Positions 1 through 11,286 of a DNA stretch of 64,000 nt are shown here, one piece after another; position 1 is the first letter of the stretch; each line of letters starts with the position of its first letter. A program made the translations under genes and the position numbers. Origin of the DNA: Hexactinellida sp. DTS-2022. Its lineage: Eukaryota; Porifera; Hexactinellida. The notes under the pieces were generated by a model. That model worked only from the letters and a program-made list of their open reading frames with translations. It was not told where the DNA came from and did no database searches. The stretch is taken from the NCBI GenBank assembly GCA_028753945.1, contig JAPNXP010000001.1:5570501-5634500 (forward strand). The letters run 5' to 3'.

Positions 1-591
1 ATGCTACGACCATCAATTGAAAGGTTAACGGTGTGGACAAACACTGAGAACAATAACGATTAAATAGTTGATGACGATTTTGTATCTTGGTAGTCCGTCG
101 TCGCCTTACCACTTAGAATATTATAAATCTTCCGCCGTACCAATTTTGAAAATGATGTGCCGCGCCTGGCTAACAGTATACACTAGACTATGCAGACTGG
201 TGAACTACTTTCGCTCCCTACGACCATCAGTCATCGATAACTATGTACAGTACATCCTCACTAATCCGAACCTTGCTAATGAAACCCTCGCTAACCCGAA
301 CGGAGTTCCCAAAGTATTTTTCGTATGAAAGTAGGAAAATCATAAATATACAAAAATAAGCCTCAAACAAATATTTAGATAGTATACTATATGTTTAGTT
401 TGCACTAGAACGATTTGGACAAATTTGGTTCAGATTATCGTATCTAATTTGACGTAGAACAGCCTCAAACAGAGCTGGACTTAATTTGACAAGGCGGGTT
501 AGGTCATCTATCAAAATAGAAAGAGCAGTGCATTTTCAATGAAAGTGGTTAACTAATCTACTTTATTTTTCAATAAGGCGTCGGATAGACA
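1..591. other. No gene recognised
   Basis: Short open frames occur (for example 68-328 on plus), but none shows a recognisable domain, start context or splice pattern. The segment ends at the target duplication of the hAT element that follows. Confidence 0.4.
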
Positions 592-599
592 CCTAGGCA

Positions 600-1494
600 C
601 AGGGCCGGATTAAGACTGTGCGGGGCCCTAGGCCATATATTATTTGTGGGCCCCTTAAAACTAAATAGTAAATACATATTAAGCTAAATAAATTTTATTT
701 TTATTTTCTTAGATATATGGATCATTACACTCATGCGCGGCGCCAGCTTTATCGAACTGGAGGGCATAGGGCGGCGGCCAATTTTTTATGGGGGAAGCTT
801 TTCCATCAGTCAGAATTTATCTGAAAACAATGGAGCTAGGATGAACTTGTCATAATTACAAACTATCCAGGGATTTTTTGAAATTATATTTGCTTATATT
901 CCCGTTAATAGACAAGTAATGTATTACAAATAATGTTATTCTTTTTGAAATAATTATCACAAATGGTGTAAATAAATTTGTTTTGCTATTTTGCTGGTGC
1001 GTCGATGCTACAATTCGAGATATTCGGTATTAATATTTATGTTGTGATGAAAGTCGAGCGAGCGTAGCGAGCGAGCTAAAAATTTTATTAATTCGAGACT
1101 CTAGAAATGTTTCCAGGGAATGAGAACAACTTAGCTGGTTTGAACGATGAATAAATAAAGAATGTATGAATACTTTAATGAAATACAATTATACAAACAT
1201 ATAAATGTTGTAAAAACGTATATTGAATTTGGTTTCCCTTTAATTAAATAGTATAAATTTGCAAGAACAAATAACAATTTATATAATAAAATTTGTAAGA
1301 ATATATCCGATAGTAACGCACCCAATATAAATATTAGCATCCTTGCTTGACACAATGAGTCCATCAGCCCAATGCATGAAGCCTCATTTTTAATAATTTT
1401 CAAAAAACTCAGAGAGTCCCGAAAGGCGCGGGGGCCCCCAAAGCGCGGGGCCCTAGGCCATGGCCTATTTGGCCTATGCGGTAATCCGGCCCTG
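600..1494. mobile_element. hAT-type non-autonomous element, 895 bp
   Basis: Terminal inverted repeats begin CAGGGCCGGATTA and end TAATCCGGCCCTG. The element is flanked by an exact 8-bp direct duplication, CCTAGGCA, at 592-599 and 1495-1502. Subterminal copies of GGGGCCCTAGGCC occur in inverted orientation at both ends. CAG...CTG-like ends with an 8-bp duplication are the hallmark of the hAT superfamily. No transposase is visible; a minus-strand open frame at 1131-1511 only reads through the right end. Confidence 0.9.
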
Positions 1495-1698
1495 CCTAGG
1501 CATAGAGCCAACTTACCTGTAATTTAGTTTTTTGAAAGTTGTAAAGTTTAATGTAAAGCAAAGTTAAGATAACCAAGACTACTTATATCAATAAACTCAG
1601 ATTATGTTATGGTTCTAGTTTAATGTTTCAAAAATATATTAATCTCAACTATAATTATAGTTAAATCATTTGTTTCAGAAAAGTTTAGTTACAAAAAT

Positions 1699-1816
1699 AT
1701 AAAATTACACCTTTTCCGGCAGGATGTTCCTTGGAGGTACCATCTTTTGTGGTTGGTGGATTAATAGTGCCTCCAAAAAAACATGCTGTCTGCACAGGTG
1801 TAATTTTAGATTTTAG
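1699..1816 (-). repeat. Degenerate copy of the R-family hairpin
   Basis: This keeps the layout of the 120-bp R hairpin: an arm with ATGTTCCTTGGAGG, a loop rich in TTGGTGG, and a returning arm with GCCTCCAAAAAAACATGCTG. Both arms carry many substitutions. It is the only R trace in the first 15 kb, which suggests the hairpin can exist alone. Confidence 0.6.
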
Positions 1817-2044
1817 ATTATATTACCAATAGACTATATTCTACTTAGCTTATACTTGTTCTAGAATGTTCTAAAGCTCTTTTCAACTGTAGTTTGACAT
1901 GGAAAATTTTGAATGGCAAAATATCGATAATACAAGTGCGATGAAAACACTTGGAACATTTTACAGTTGATGATGATGTCAATTCTATTATTCAAAATAG
2001 TAAGATGTGTGAAGTTGTTTCGATATTCGACATTAATATTTATA

Positions 2045-2191
2045 AGCCTGTATCATGTTGTATCAGTCTGAATCACGTTGTATCAGTCTGTATCACGTTG
2101 TATTAGTCTGTATCAATTTGTATCACCATGTATCACTCTGTATCACATTGTATCAACCTGTATCAGCTGGTATCAGTCTGTATCAACCTGT
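2045..2191. repeat. Tandem repeat, 10-bp period (TGTATCAnnn)
   Basis: About fifteen imperfect units of TGTATCA plus three variable bases (cgt, gtc, acc, ttt) run without interruption. The period matches one DNA helical turn. It lies directly beyond the 3' end of the minus-strand peptidase/PHD pseudogene. Confidence 0.85.
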
Positions 2192-2214
2192 GTTTGCTCC
2201 TACAAATCGTATTA

Positions 2215-2990
2215 CTAATTAGTAATGACTAGATACCAGTATTTCATAACTACGCGAATTCCTAACAATTTGGGAAATACTGACTTTTTTTCGCAAGAAA
2301 GGCAGATGAAATCTTTTGGTGCTTTCGAAATGCTTTTTATTTTCTCACAGCTTATGTGCTTCCATTCTAGGCACTGGTCGCACAAAATGAGATCATTAAA
2401 ATTTTCAGTGCGTTGACAGCATGTCACTATTGGAATTACTAAGATGTCGCGTATTTTAGTTCTGGTAACTTTTGATGAAGAAACCTTGAGAATCTTTTAA
2501 GTACTATTAGGCACGACTCAATATGCTTTCGAAGAATCTGCTGATCAAAACATGAATTTCTAACATCATCCCCTATTGCAGAATGATATGCAAATGCTAT
2601 TGCAAAAGGACCACATCATGATGAATCTTTTTGTTGATCAACGTTAATGACATTTGTTGTAAATTTCATACCAGTTGATAAATAAATCGTTGTTAATTAA
2701 TTAATTGTTCTTCTAATTGGATGCTTAGCTTTCCTAAATATAAGCTGTCCATTAGCAGAACTTTACTATCAATAGAGGCTGAAGTAACCCAATGAGCTAC
2801 CCCTGTATAATGGTGTATTTGAATATTTATTTCTGAAATGGGTGACCTCTTAAAATAGTTACTCGTTGTGAGTTTAAGGTACGTATCTTGAAATGAATTG
2901 TTGATCCTAAACTGTTTTCTCAAAATGGTTTGTGCTGCCCAAATAATGTTGGAACTTAGCCATCCGGTTTCCGATAGCAAAGAATTATGG
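2215..2990 (-). pseudogene. C48 (Ulp1-like) peptidase with C-terminal PHD finger, decayed
   Basis: Read on minus, 2980-2693 encodes a segment with GWLSSNIIWAAQ, then HHYTGVAHWVTSAS and VLLMDSLYLG. These match the His (HW) and Asp (DS) motifs of C48-type cysteine peptidases. After a stop near 2693, 2612-2430 resumes with CGPFAIAFAYHSA, the catalytic-Cys motif; an in-frame TGA (2616-2618) lies directly before that Cys codon. From 2427, TCCQRTENFNDLILCDQC...HISCE...FICLSC is a PHD-type zinc finger with regular Cys/His spacing. Peptidase-PHD combinations of this kind occur in repetitive genes of cnidarians and other invertebrates (from memory). No upstream domains were found. It is broken by stops, so not functional. 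Confidence 0.65.
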
Positions 2991-3946
2991 TTGAACTGTC
3001 AATCCGAGATCCATCAGCCACATTTTATTGGGAGGCACATAAGGGTGGTCGATTTCTTGTGGTTTGACACTAACAATCTTAGAGTTGCATTGAAGATTGA
3101 TATCAGGGTTGTTGATGGATACTCTTCGTAATCGTGGTATTCATAAGCAGAATCTGAATCATAGCTGAGGTTTGTTCTCTTCGAGGTTTGAGTGGTATTA
3201 TAATGTTCAATTGGTATCTTTATTGTAAAATATATAGCAGTTTCTGATTTTTTACGTGAATTTACCAGGAGTGCAGAGTTCTGATTTTGATATGAACTAA
3301 GGCTGGGTTATGATAATAATTAGCTTTCCGTTTCTTTGCTTTCCTATCTCAACTGCTTCTTCCAGATGTTCTTCATTCCTTTTTCGTCTTTTTGTAGAGC
3401 TTTTCGGAATGTTAAATATTAGCCCCGAGATGCGTTGTGAAATGTTAGCATGCATCTATCTTAAAAAATCTCCTGGTCGCATATGTAACTTTTTTGTAAA
3501 ATGTTTTGCTTCACGATGCCCATCCACTTTTCGACAATAGAGTTAGTTTCCCTTGTTTATATTTTTGTATGTCCACAAATTGTTCCGATAGTGCCAGCAT
3601 GTTTCCAGTCCACAAAGGAAATAGTTATAAGTATCGTTTTAGAAGGAATGTAATGAAGTCTGGGTAAATCCGATGAGAAATCATTCTCAAAAGTATTTTA
3701 GATGTTTCTGGCGTATTTGAAAACCTAAGTTTAGTTTATTCCATGACGATAGGTAATTCATTTACGAGCAATTAGAAAGTAAACACTGAAAATGAAATGA
3801 GCAAATACTTGACTTATCTAGCCGTATTATATTGGGTCACGATACGATTAGTTACGTAAAAACGAAGTATAATTTTCATCTAAATTCTGTTTTACGAATT
3901 ATTACACTCTTGTTTGTCATAATTGTGTGGTTATGCTAGCTACTAA
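2991..3946. other. No gene recognised
   Basis: The minus strand may hold upstream remnants of the peptidase gene, but no motif is readable. Plus-strand open frames at 2898 and 3310 lack any domain. Confidence 0.35.
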
Positions 3947-3952
3947 GTGAAA

Positions 3953-4219
3953 ATGCCACTACTTAGTTGTTCGGCTCCAAATTGTAAGAGCAACTACAAA
4001 TCAGATGACTCGTTCGCGCATTTCAAGATGCACCAGAAAGCAGGTCACTCAGACAAGCTTTATTCGGGTAATTTGCAGAGAAGAGACACACCGGTTTCAT
4101 GGAGGCGATACATTTCGCAACATTGTACGTGTGAATCTAAAGCTGAAAGATATTATTCACAAGTTTATCTACCAGGATTGGTGCCTCCTACTATTCTTTC
4201 TCGAATCAGAGGAAGATGA
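3953..4219 (+). pseudogene. THAP-like N-terminal fragment
   Basis: From the ATG at 3953 the product starts MPLLSCSAPNCKSN with Cys-x4-Cys spacing, followed by FAHFKMH. This parallels the MPNKCSAPGCKGN...VFKLP start of the complete THAP domain at 31511-31927. The later half of a THAP domain (Trp, Cys-x2-His-Phe) is not in the same frame. The neighbouring frame from about 4090 is open to 4223, which suggests a frameshift or a lost exon. THAP domains bind DNA and head P-type transposases, so this may be the cut-off 5' end of another such element. It could also be chance similarity over a short stretch. Confidence 0.4.
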
Positions 4220-4747
4220 ATAGTTTTCTAAGCTCTATCACTTATCTTGATCATACAAAGAAGAAAAGGATTTCCAGGAAATGCAAGGTAAGTTCTCATT
4301 TCTTTCCCTCCCTGAAAATTGGTCATTATGGTACCCTATGAATACAGCTTGATACGTCCTCGTATAGAATACTATAGCATCATGGTAGTGGCTACTTGTT
4401 AGTAAATTTGATCTCTGTTCAAGCCAGTGTAAGTTGTATTCTCCACTTTCGATAAATTTTATAAGTGTGGATGGATATACTCTGCCTGCATCGGCGTAGC
4501 ACGCGGTTTTTTGCGCCACTTGTGTCACAAGTGGCCCATTGACAGGAACACAAATGCCACTACGTTGATATGAGTTAATTAAAATATCATACTATGATTA
4601 CTATCGTTATAAACTTGAAAACCTAGTGTTTTCAGGTCATGTTATGTCGATATTTGAAGAGGTATGTGTATCCCTATCCTCAGCCACTTGTGGCACAAAT
4701 TTCGGATTTTCAAAATACTTTTGGCTGGGTAAAGTAATATATGTATG

Positions 4748-5002
4748 CAGTAGAATCTCGTTAGTACGAATACCAGCCAGGGGACCATCAATATGCGTTC
4801 GTTCGCCTTATCCGGTGTAAGCGCGATATGGGGACCCCAGCGTTTTGGGCCCCTAAAACGTTAGGGATTTAGGACAGGGGCCCTAAAACGCTGGAGTCCC
4901 CGAAGCGCGCTTATACCGGGATTAGTATTAACCAATATGATTGTGTTGAAAAGGCTTCGAAGGGACTGTATTAACCGTGTTACTACTAACGAGCTTCTAC
5001 TG
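4748..5002. mobile_element. TA-flanked MITE with GC-rich central palindrome
   Basis: Ends are CAGTAGAATCTCGTTAGTA on the left and TACTAACGAGCTTCTACTG on the right, imperfect inverted repeats. TA follows the right end and a mutated TG precedes the left. The core (about 4815-4920) folds back on itself with arms holding TAAGCGCG, CCCCAGCGTTTT and GGGCCCCTAAAACG. The CAGT-type end and TA target suggest the Tc1/mariner/pogo group. Confidence 0.7.
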
Positions 5003-5362
5003 TATTTTACGTACGTATCTTAAGTTTGAAAGTTCAATTTAGGGGGGGGGGGCTTTGGCGCAAATATTTCAAGTTAGTTATTAGTATATTTCTGAATTAA
5101 TTAAGATCGAGTTTTTGTGATTCCATTAGGTATTGCGCCTGCCCCATGCGAAATTTGTGCCCCCTGAGATTTTTCTTAACTTTGTGATGGTATATCTAAA
5201 CTTTGGACTAACATTTGGAATATTTGAGACTCAGCCCTCCTACAAGTCTCATAGCCCACCCACTATCGCTTTATGGCTATAGGCCTGTATCAATTCTTGT
5301 AAAATAAAACTAATTTAATGAGTTTTAATTAATTATTATTTTATTCTAGATACAGACTATCA
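5003..5362. other. No gene recognised; contains a G homopolymer run
   Basis: A run of about ten G starts near 5042. Otherwise this is AT-rich spacer without a supported frame. Confidence 0.4.
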
Positions 5363-5506
5363 CAGCGAACCCCAACCTTTTTCAACCGTGGACCCCCTTT
5401 ACCAAATACCAAACGTTCTATGGACCCCTCCCATTGCCCCTAATGCAAATTTAGAGATCTTGTCGACCCCCTACTTCCATCATTGGACCCAATTTCAGAA
5501 CCGCTG
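5363..5506. mobile_element. Short hAT-like MITE, 144 bp
   Basis: Left end is CAGCGAACCCCAACC; the reverse complement of the right end is CAGCGGTTCTGAAA. Flanks GACTATCA and CCCTATCA match at 6 of 8 positions, consistent with a decayed 8-bp duplication. The CAACCTTTTTCAACCGTGGA text is typical of hAT ends in animals. Confidence 0.5.
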
Positions 5507-5743
5507 CCCTATCAGATGTTTGTTAAGTGAAGAGTTCCTCTGACGAATTCTACTGCAAATACAAGTTTCACTCCTAATCTCATTATTTTACAGTTGAGAC
5601 TCTCTATATTGTTGTTTAACGTTACACTTAGCTCATTGTGTCTTGTATATTTATTTTCATGATTTATTTTCATGAACGAATAGGAAATGGGAATTCATAT
5701 TTAGGGACTCAGTAGATCACATTGATTTACCTAAGGCGTTCCC

Positions 5744-6213
5744 CTTAGCCTATATTATTATTTTGGCACTCCACAGGAGGATTGCCCCGACCCTGTTTTG
5801 TAGTTTAGCTAATACTTATATATCAGATATCTGTCATTATGTTGTTTATTAAAAAACAACAAGGCTGGATTCGGTTAACCGGTTAACCGTTGCTGACATC
5901 GGTTAACGGTTAGAGATTTTATTAACCAGTTAGCCGGTCTGTTGAATAATAGTAGAGTTATTGGGAAATTAATGTATAAAGTATTAAATTTTCTTGAATT
6001 TTATCAGAATATGTAATCCTAAACCCATTTCTCATACCACTTAATACATTTTATTGGACAACATTAATTTAAATATAGATTTGAAGGAAACTTATCAAGA
6101 TTTTTTAATAAACAACATAATGACAGATATCTGATTGGTAAGAATTAGCTAAACTACAAAACAGGGTCGGGGCAATCCTCCTGTGGAGAGTGCCAAAATA
6201 ATAATATAGGCTA
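5744..6213. repeat. Inverted-repeat element with GGTTAACC core
   Basis: Arms of about 110 bp (5744-5856 and 6102-6213) are near-perfect inverted copies, sharing TTTGGCACTC, GGGCAATCCTCCTGTGG in inverted form and the palindrome AGATATCT. Between them lies a segment dense in GGTTAACCG motifs (5873-5945), similar to the element at 23710-24351. The GGTTAACC element therefore looks nested in a fold-back element. Confidence 0.7.
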
Positions 6214-6214
6214 A

Positions 6215-6530
6215 TCCCGAGATTTTAACAATACTACCATATATGGAAGGGTGTGAAAATCGCATAACTTCCTTCCACAAATATTTTCGATAAACCAATA
6301 TGACCGTTGGACTCCCAAAATATGATTTCCTGTACGAAAATGATACATTTCATATGTATAAAGTTAAGTAATCCCGAGATTTTAACAATATTACCATATA
6401 TGGAAGGGTGTGAAAATCGCATAACTTACATTCCACAAATATTTTCGATAAACCAATATTACCGTTGGGCTCCCAAAATATGACTTCCTATACGACAATA
6501 ATACATTTCCTGTGTCTAGCATTAGCGGAT
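6215..6530 (+). repeat. Direct tandem duplication, about 155 bp x 2
   Basis: Two adjacent copies (6215-6369 and 6370-6525) begin ATCCCGAGATTTTAACAATA and continue through ATGGAAGGGTGTGAAAATCG and CTCCCAAAATATGA. A third, diverged copy lies at 9720-9895, so related sequence brackets the P-type transposase pseudogene at 7174-9262. Confidence 0.75.
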
Positions 6531-6825
6531 TACGGGATATCAATAAGTAACAATACTGTTTTAGGCCTACGCTAATTTTACCGTAAAACGAAGTTTACAG
6601 TCCCTATATTAAAGATGTCCCTGCTAATGCATAGTATTGCATACGATTAGTTTAGACTATTTAGAATCAAATAAGAGACAGTTTAATGTATTTCTAAACA
6701 CTTACAAGAAATGAAGAATAAAATAAATATCTATAATAATAAAACAAGTAGTAACAAAGATGTAGTATGTAGTAAAATATACAAGTAGAATTGTCTTGAA
6801 ATAGAAATTAGCGTTCCTTTGCCTA

Positions 6826-7120
6826 GCAGTGAGAGCTGCGTTCTTAACTGGTTGGTGTCACCGCTACTCGTCTCCTCGTCTCCTCGTCTAGTAGTTATAG
6901 TAAATCTGTGAGAGCTGCGTTCTTAACTGGTTGGTGTCACCGCTCCTCGTCTCCTCGTCTCCTCGTCTAGTAGTTATAGTAAATCTGTGAGAGCTGCGTT
7001 CTTAACTGGTTGGTGTCACCGCTCCTCGTCTCCTCGTCTCCTCGTCTAGTTATAGTAAATCTGTGAGAGCTGCGTTCTTAACTGGTTGGTGTCACCGCTC
7101 CTCGTCTAGTTGGTATAGTA
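6826..7120 (+). repeat. Minisatellite, about 80-bp period, four units
   Basis: Each unit has GTGAGAGCTGCGTTCTTAAC, TGGTTGGTGTCACCGCTCCT and a sub-array of CTCGTCTC, then TAGTAGTTATAGTAAATC. Units start near 6828, 6908, 6988 and 7063; the last is shortened by loss of CTCGTC subunits. It lies immediately 3' of the transposase pseudogene on minus. Confidence 0.85.
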
Positions 7121-7173
7121 AAGATGCAAACTTCTGAAGTATTTTTAGTTGAATTTCTAGAAGGTAAGAAGTA

Positions 7174-9262
7174 TTAGGAAGAAAATTTCTGAAGTTTTGA
7201 ATTATCGCGACCAACTACAATGTTATTAAAATTTTTAACCTTCTTAGATAAAATGCAATTAGCCACTGTTGTTAACAATTTCTTAAGAATATCCCATTTT
7301 GATGCCATACATATACACCACCTCCTCCATATTTCAATGGAATTTCTTTCAATTTCGAGCAATGAAATGTCGACTAATTTTCTATGGCAAGGTCCCTCAT
7401 AAAATCGACGACTTAAATTAGGATGATTATCGATCTTAATAAATATTTCGTACATTGTTACGACAGATTGATAAACATTTTCTGATGGATATTTAAGGGA
7501 ACCTCTATCGAGCAGATTAATTAATGAAAACCCTGTATCGTTATTAATTTGAATATCTTTTGGAGAAGTCAAAAAATCATGGCAGACTGAACATTCAGAG
7601 GATTGTTTAAAATAAGAAAACACTGCATACCCGGCAATATAGTTAAGGCATTCAATTTGAGAGTTATCAAATATAGGGTTAGTAATGTCAAGCAACTCAT
7701 CTGTAAAATATTCTAAATCAATTTCTGAATGTCTTTCTTCGACATTATCATCAGCAAAACTTTTTAAATATTCTTTAATACAGATCGTATCGGTACCAGC
7801 TTGTTCAACAAATAGAAACTTAAGAAGGTTAGATAACTGAAGTTTACGCTCACTTTCTAAAATTTGACAATATGATATGTTATAGTGGGACCCAGACATT
7901 TGGCGATAAAGTCCAAAGTGATGTTCTAATGCGTCGTTTTGTATTCGGGATGTCAGCAAATATTCATAACCACATTCTAAGGTTAATCTATTAATTAAGA
8001 ATGGAAGAGCCAGACAAGTGTGTCTAAAACTGGTAAACTTTTGAGGTGTAAGCTTACCCCTAGTTGATGGAATAGCTCTCCAACAATCTAGCCATTTGAC
8101 AACATTTTCCAAAAACACTAATCTTTCGTCGTTATAGTGGAGTGGGGCTAGATATGGATTATTGAAACGTATGTCTTTCCCGACCCAATTAACATTGAAG
8201 ATGCTCCAGATATGATTTATGAAGTTAAGAAAATCAACAGTTTGAAGGGGGTTACCAATGTTAGCATGGTTAATGAAACTAGAAAGACCTGCAGCTGTAG
8301 ATTCATGAAAAATTCTCAGAGCCAAGTTCACATTCTGTCGCTCTAACTGAGATGGCCAACATGCTTTTGATGTTAATTTTTTGGCCCTCTTGATGATAGA
8401 AAATCTGTCAGCTTTGAACAAGGTCCGAAGATCGTCAAATGCTGCATAACATATTGTAGGATATCTAGACCCCGTCAGCTGGCTGGGATTCAAAATAATG
8501 TTGGCAGTAGGTATAGAAATTTTTAACTGAGTGCAAGGTAGATTTAGGGATTTAGATGATTCAATTGTACATTCATCAAACTTGGGATATATAAAAGTCT
8601 TTTCAAAATCTTTAAAATTCAGCCAATTATTACGAATTGACTTGATAATATGAACAATGTCAAAAATAATACAAGATTACGATCTGGATTACAATGATGT
8701 ACAACCTTAGGATGTAATGTTTTCCCGTCATCTGAAAATAACTTATAAAGGTTAACATTTAACGGATAGTTGTCAGTACAAATAGCTTCGACAAAGAGAC
8801 CACAAGTCTCGATATCAAATATAGCTTTGGTAATTATTGGATGTAAATAAGCAGCAGTAGAAGAACCCAAAGGAATGAGGCGCACGATGGTTGAAAACTT
8901 TCTCATTAAACTTGAAACCATCAGCGAAAAACGGTTGTTGCAGGATCTCTAGGATTATCAATTGCGCCCAAAATCCTACCTCCTTTATATGATACATCAC
9001 TGCGTATATGAACTTCATCCATTTGAAGTATCACATGACGTTCCCTGTCACTAAACTTAGAGGTTATTTCCTTTAGTATTCGAAAATAGTCACCATCTAT
9101 CCCCCGAGTGTTTTTAATATGAAGCAAGTTTCGCTCATGTGGCAAAATTAAACAACTAGATGACTGGATATTTCTATAACATGCTGGTGATAATCCGTGA
9201 ATTTTAAGTGAAAATACTTGAGTTATTATATCATACCGCCGGTTATTTTTTGAATGGATCAA
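7174..9262 (-). pseudogene. P-type (THAP9-like) transposase, frameshifted copy 1
   Basis: Read on minus. 9262-8921 carries the first part of the RNase H-like fold, with KIHGLSPACYRNI and the catalytic-Asp motif LQMDEVHIRSDVSYKGG. 8921-8619 gives FSTIVRLIPLG and the second-Asp motif EAICTDNYPLNVNLYKLF, then FDIVHIIKSIRNNWLN across a one-base frameshift near 8663. The long tail (about 8660-7174) includes LTSKACWPSQLERQNV, LEHHFGLYRQMSG and DRGSLKYPSENVYQSVV. Motif order matches P-element/THAP9 transposases, which cut and paste DNA in the nucleus. Frameshifts lie near 8930 and 8663. An upstream linker is readable at 9545-9300, but no THAP domain remains. The protein parallels the copy at 29545-31927, which lacks this catalytic part. 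It is inactive as read. Confidence 0.85.
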
Positions 9263-9619
9263 ATTTGTCAGTTGTCCAACTTGTCCCTTATAAAATACAA
9301 CAAAATTTTTATGGATTCAGTACAGGTGAATAGATTGTCAGTTACGTCTAGATCTAGTGTGTCACATTCAACGAGGTTAATTGCGTTTTGTAGCTCATTG
9401 ATAGCTAATTTGACATAATTGTTTATCGAATGTTCAGATGCGTGTTCACTATGAGTTGGTGTGGAAAAGTTATCTACCTCATAAAGTGAACTTTCAATTT
9501 GGCGGGTGTCATTAATTGAAATTCTTGAAATACAAATCGGAATATTGTTAAGCCTCCAAAGACAAAATTTGGTGGCTTAAGAAAGATTTTTGGTGGCTAA
9601 CGGCAACAAACCACCTAAT

Positions 9620-9895
9620 TTGTCGAGCACTGCTAATTAGTGATAGTAAATATGCCAATATCTTCCTTACATGTGACTTCCTATTCGACAATAATACATT
9701 TCTTATGTCTAACTCTAACTGAAGTCGAGAATTTGAGATTATTACCATATATGGGAAAGGTGTGAAAACCGCAAAACTCACATTCCACAAATATTTGAGA
9801 TTAGGCAGTATGACCAATGGACTCCCAAAATATGACTTCCTATACGACAATAATAAATTTCCTGTGTCTAGCATTATCGGATTACGAGATATCAA
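9620..9895 (+). repeat. Third, diverged copy of the 155-bp direct repeat
   Basis: Shares TTACCATATATGG, GGTGTGAAAA, ACTCCCAAAATATGACTTCC and GGATTACGAGATATCAATAA with 6215-6560. Its position upstream of the transposase suggests that its insertion or a rearrangement removed the gene's THAP-coding start. Confidence 0.65.
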
Positions 9896-9950
9896 TAAGA
9901 CACAATGGACCCAAGTTCCAGGACCCGAGCTGGCAGCCTACAGTCCTTTT

Positions 9951-11265
9951 AGTTAGGGAATTTTACCCCAAATTATAGGTCAACCTTGAAAAAAATTGTT
10001 ACCAAACAATTTCTACACTAGAGTCTTCTTCTGGACCCAAATAAACTTTCAAAAAAAGTTGCAAGCCCAAACCCGTGAGGAAATTTTTTTACACGGGTTG
10101 CAGTTTCTGATTTTCCATAGTGAATCGCCGACATTTCTGGAGCCAACTTTCTCAAATCAGCTCCAATCAATTTATTATCACCATATTGGTACTCTGCGTT
10201 AAATTTCCAGCAATTTGATATATCACATGTCCATATTTGGAAGAATTTTTTTCCATAGCAACGCTGGAATGTCTTAGGAATGTGTAAAAATTCCATTATC
10301 AAATTGTGTTCCCACATAATCAAGTGACCCCTCATTCGACTCCATTCAGCTACCTGAGTAAAATTATACACATACCGACACTCTAAAACGTGATTTTAGA
10401 AAATTATTCGAGATTTACAGTTAAGGTCACTGTTCGTTGGAATCTTGTTTCAGCTCCACCGCCCGCGTCAGTTTTCACTCCCGCACGATTATTGTCATTA
10501 ATGTCATAATTCCCATTATTACACCTACATTTCAAGTATGGCCACTGTTCGTTGCCAATTTTATTGTAGGACACACTCTAGAATAGCCATAAATAGCTAG
10601 TAACAAAATCAGAACCTATAACAAGCATTATTACCCAACGATTGCATATTTTATCAATAAGCATTCACAAATTTGAATATTTGCTCAGATAATTATTAGC
10701 TATGTCGTCATCAAATAATGAGATAATGACAATGAGATGCCGCCCGCCCGCATCCTCAAATAGACTTCGTGTGGAGCTGAAACAATATTGTCATTAACAG
10801 TGGCCTAATCTCGAAAATCTCGAATAATTTTATAAAATCACGTTTTAGAGTGTCGGTATGTGTATAATTTTACTCAGGTAGCTGAATGGAGTCGAATGAG
10901 GGGTCACTTGATTATGTGGGAACACAATTTGATAATGGAATTTTTACACATTCCTAAGACAGTCCAGCGTTGCTATGGAAAAAATCTTCTAAATATGGAC
11001 ATGTGATATATCAAATTGCTGGAAATTTAACGCAGAGTACCAATATGGTGATAATACGTTGATTGGAGCTGATTTGAGAAGTTAGCTCCAGAAATGTCAA
11101 GATTTACTATGGAAAATCAGAAACTGCAAAGCGTGTAAAAATTTTCCTCACGGGTTTGGGCTTACAACTTTTTTTCTATGTTTATTTGGGTCCAGAAGAA
11201 GACTCTAGTGTACAAATTGTTTGGTAACAATATTTTTCAAGGTTTTGAGTTAAAATTCCCTAACT
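9951..11265. mobile_element. Fold-back (palindromic) non-autonomous P/THAP-type element
   Basis: Ends are AGTTAGGGAATTTTA and TAAAATTCCCTAACT, the same ends as the giant element 27256-35774. The arms (about 9951-10450 and 10775-11265) are near-complete inverted copies. The inner part of each arm matches the palindrome at 31963-32839 beside the complete THAP gene, for example AATCGCCGACATTT and CCATAGCAACGCTGGA. The spacer holds no gene. Several frames open across the arms because each arm is read on both strands. A target duplication could not be confirmed. Confidence 0.75.
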
Positions 11266-11286
11266 ATTTATTAAAGTAGTCCATGA

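Noticed and set aside
68-328. 86-codon plus-strand frame at the left edge
   Set aside because: No domain, no supporting signals; length expected by chance.
4515-4536. Palindrome CCACTTGTG...CACAAGTGG as a regulatory site
   Set aside because: Short, isolated, with no gene start nearby to regulate.
7123-7165. ATG exon MQTSEVFLVEFLE followed by a GTAAGA donor
   Set aside because: No following exon in frame could be found; it is antisense to the transposase tail.
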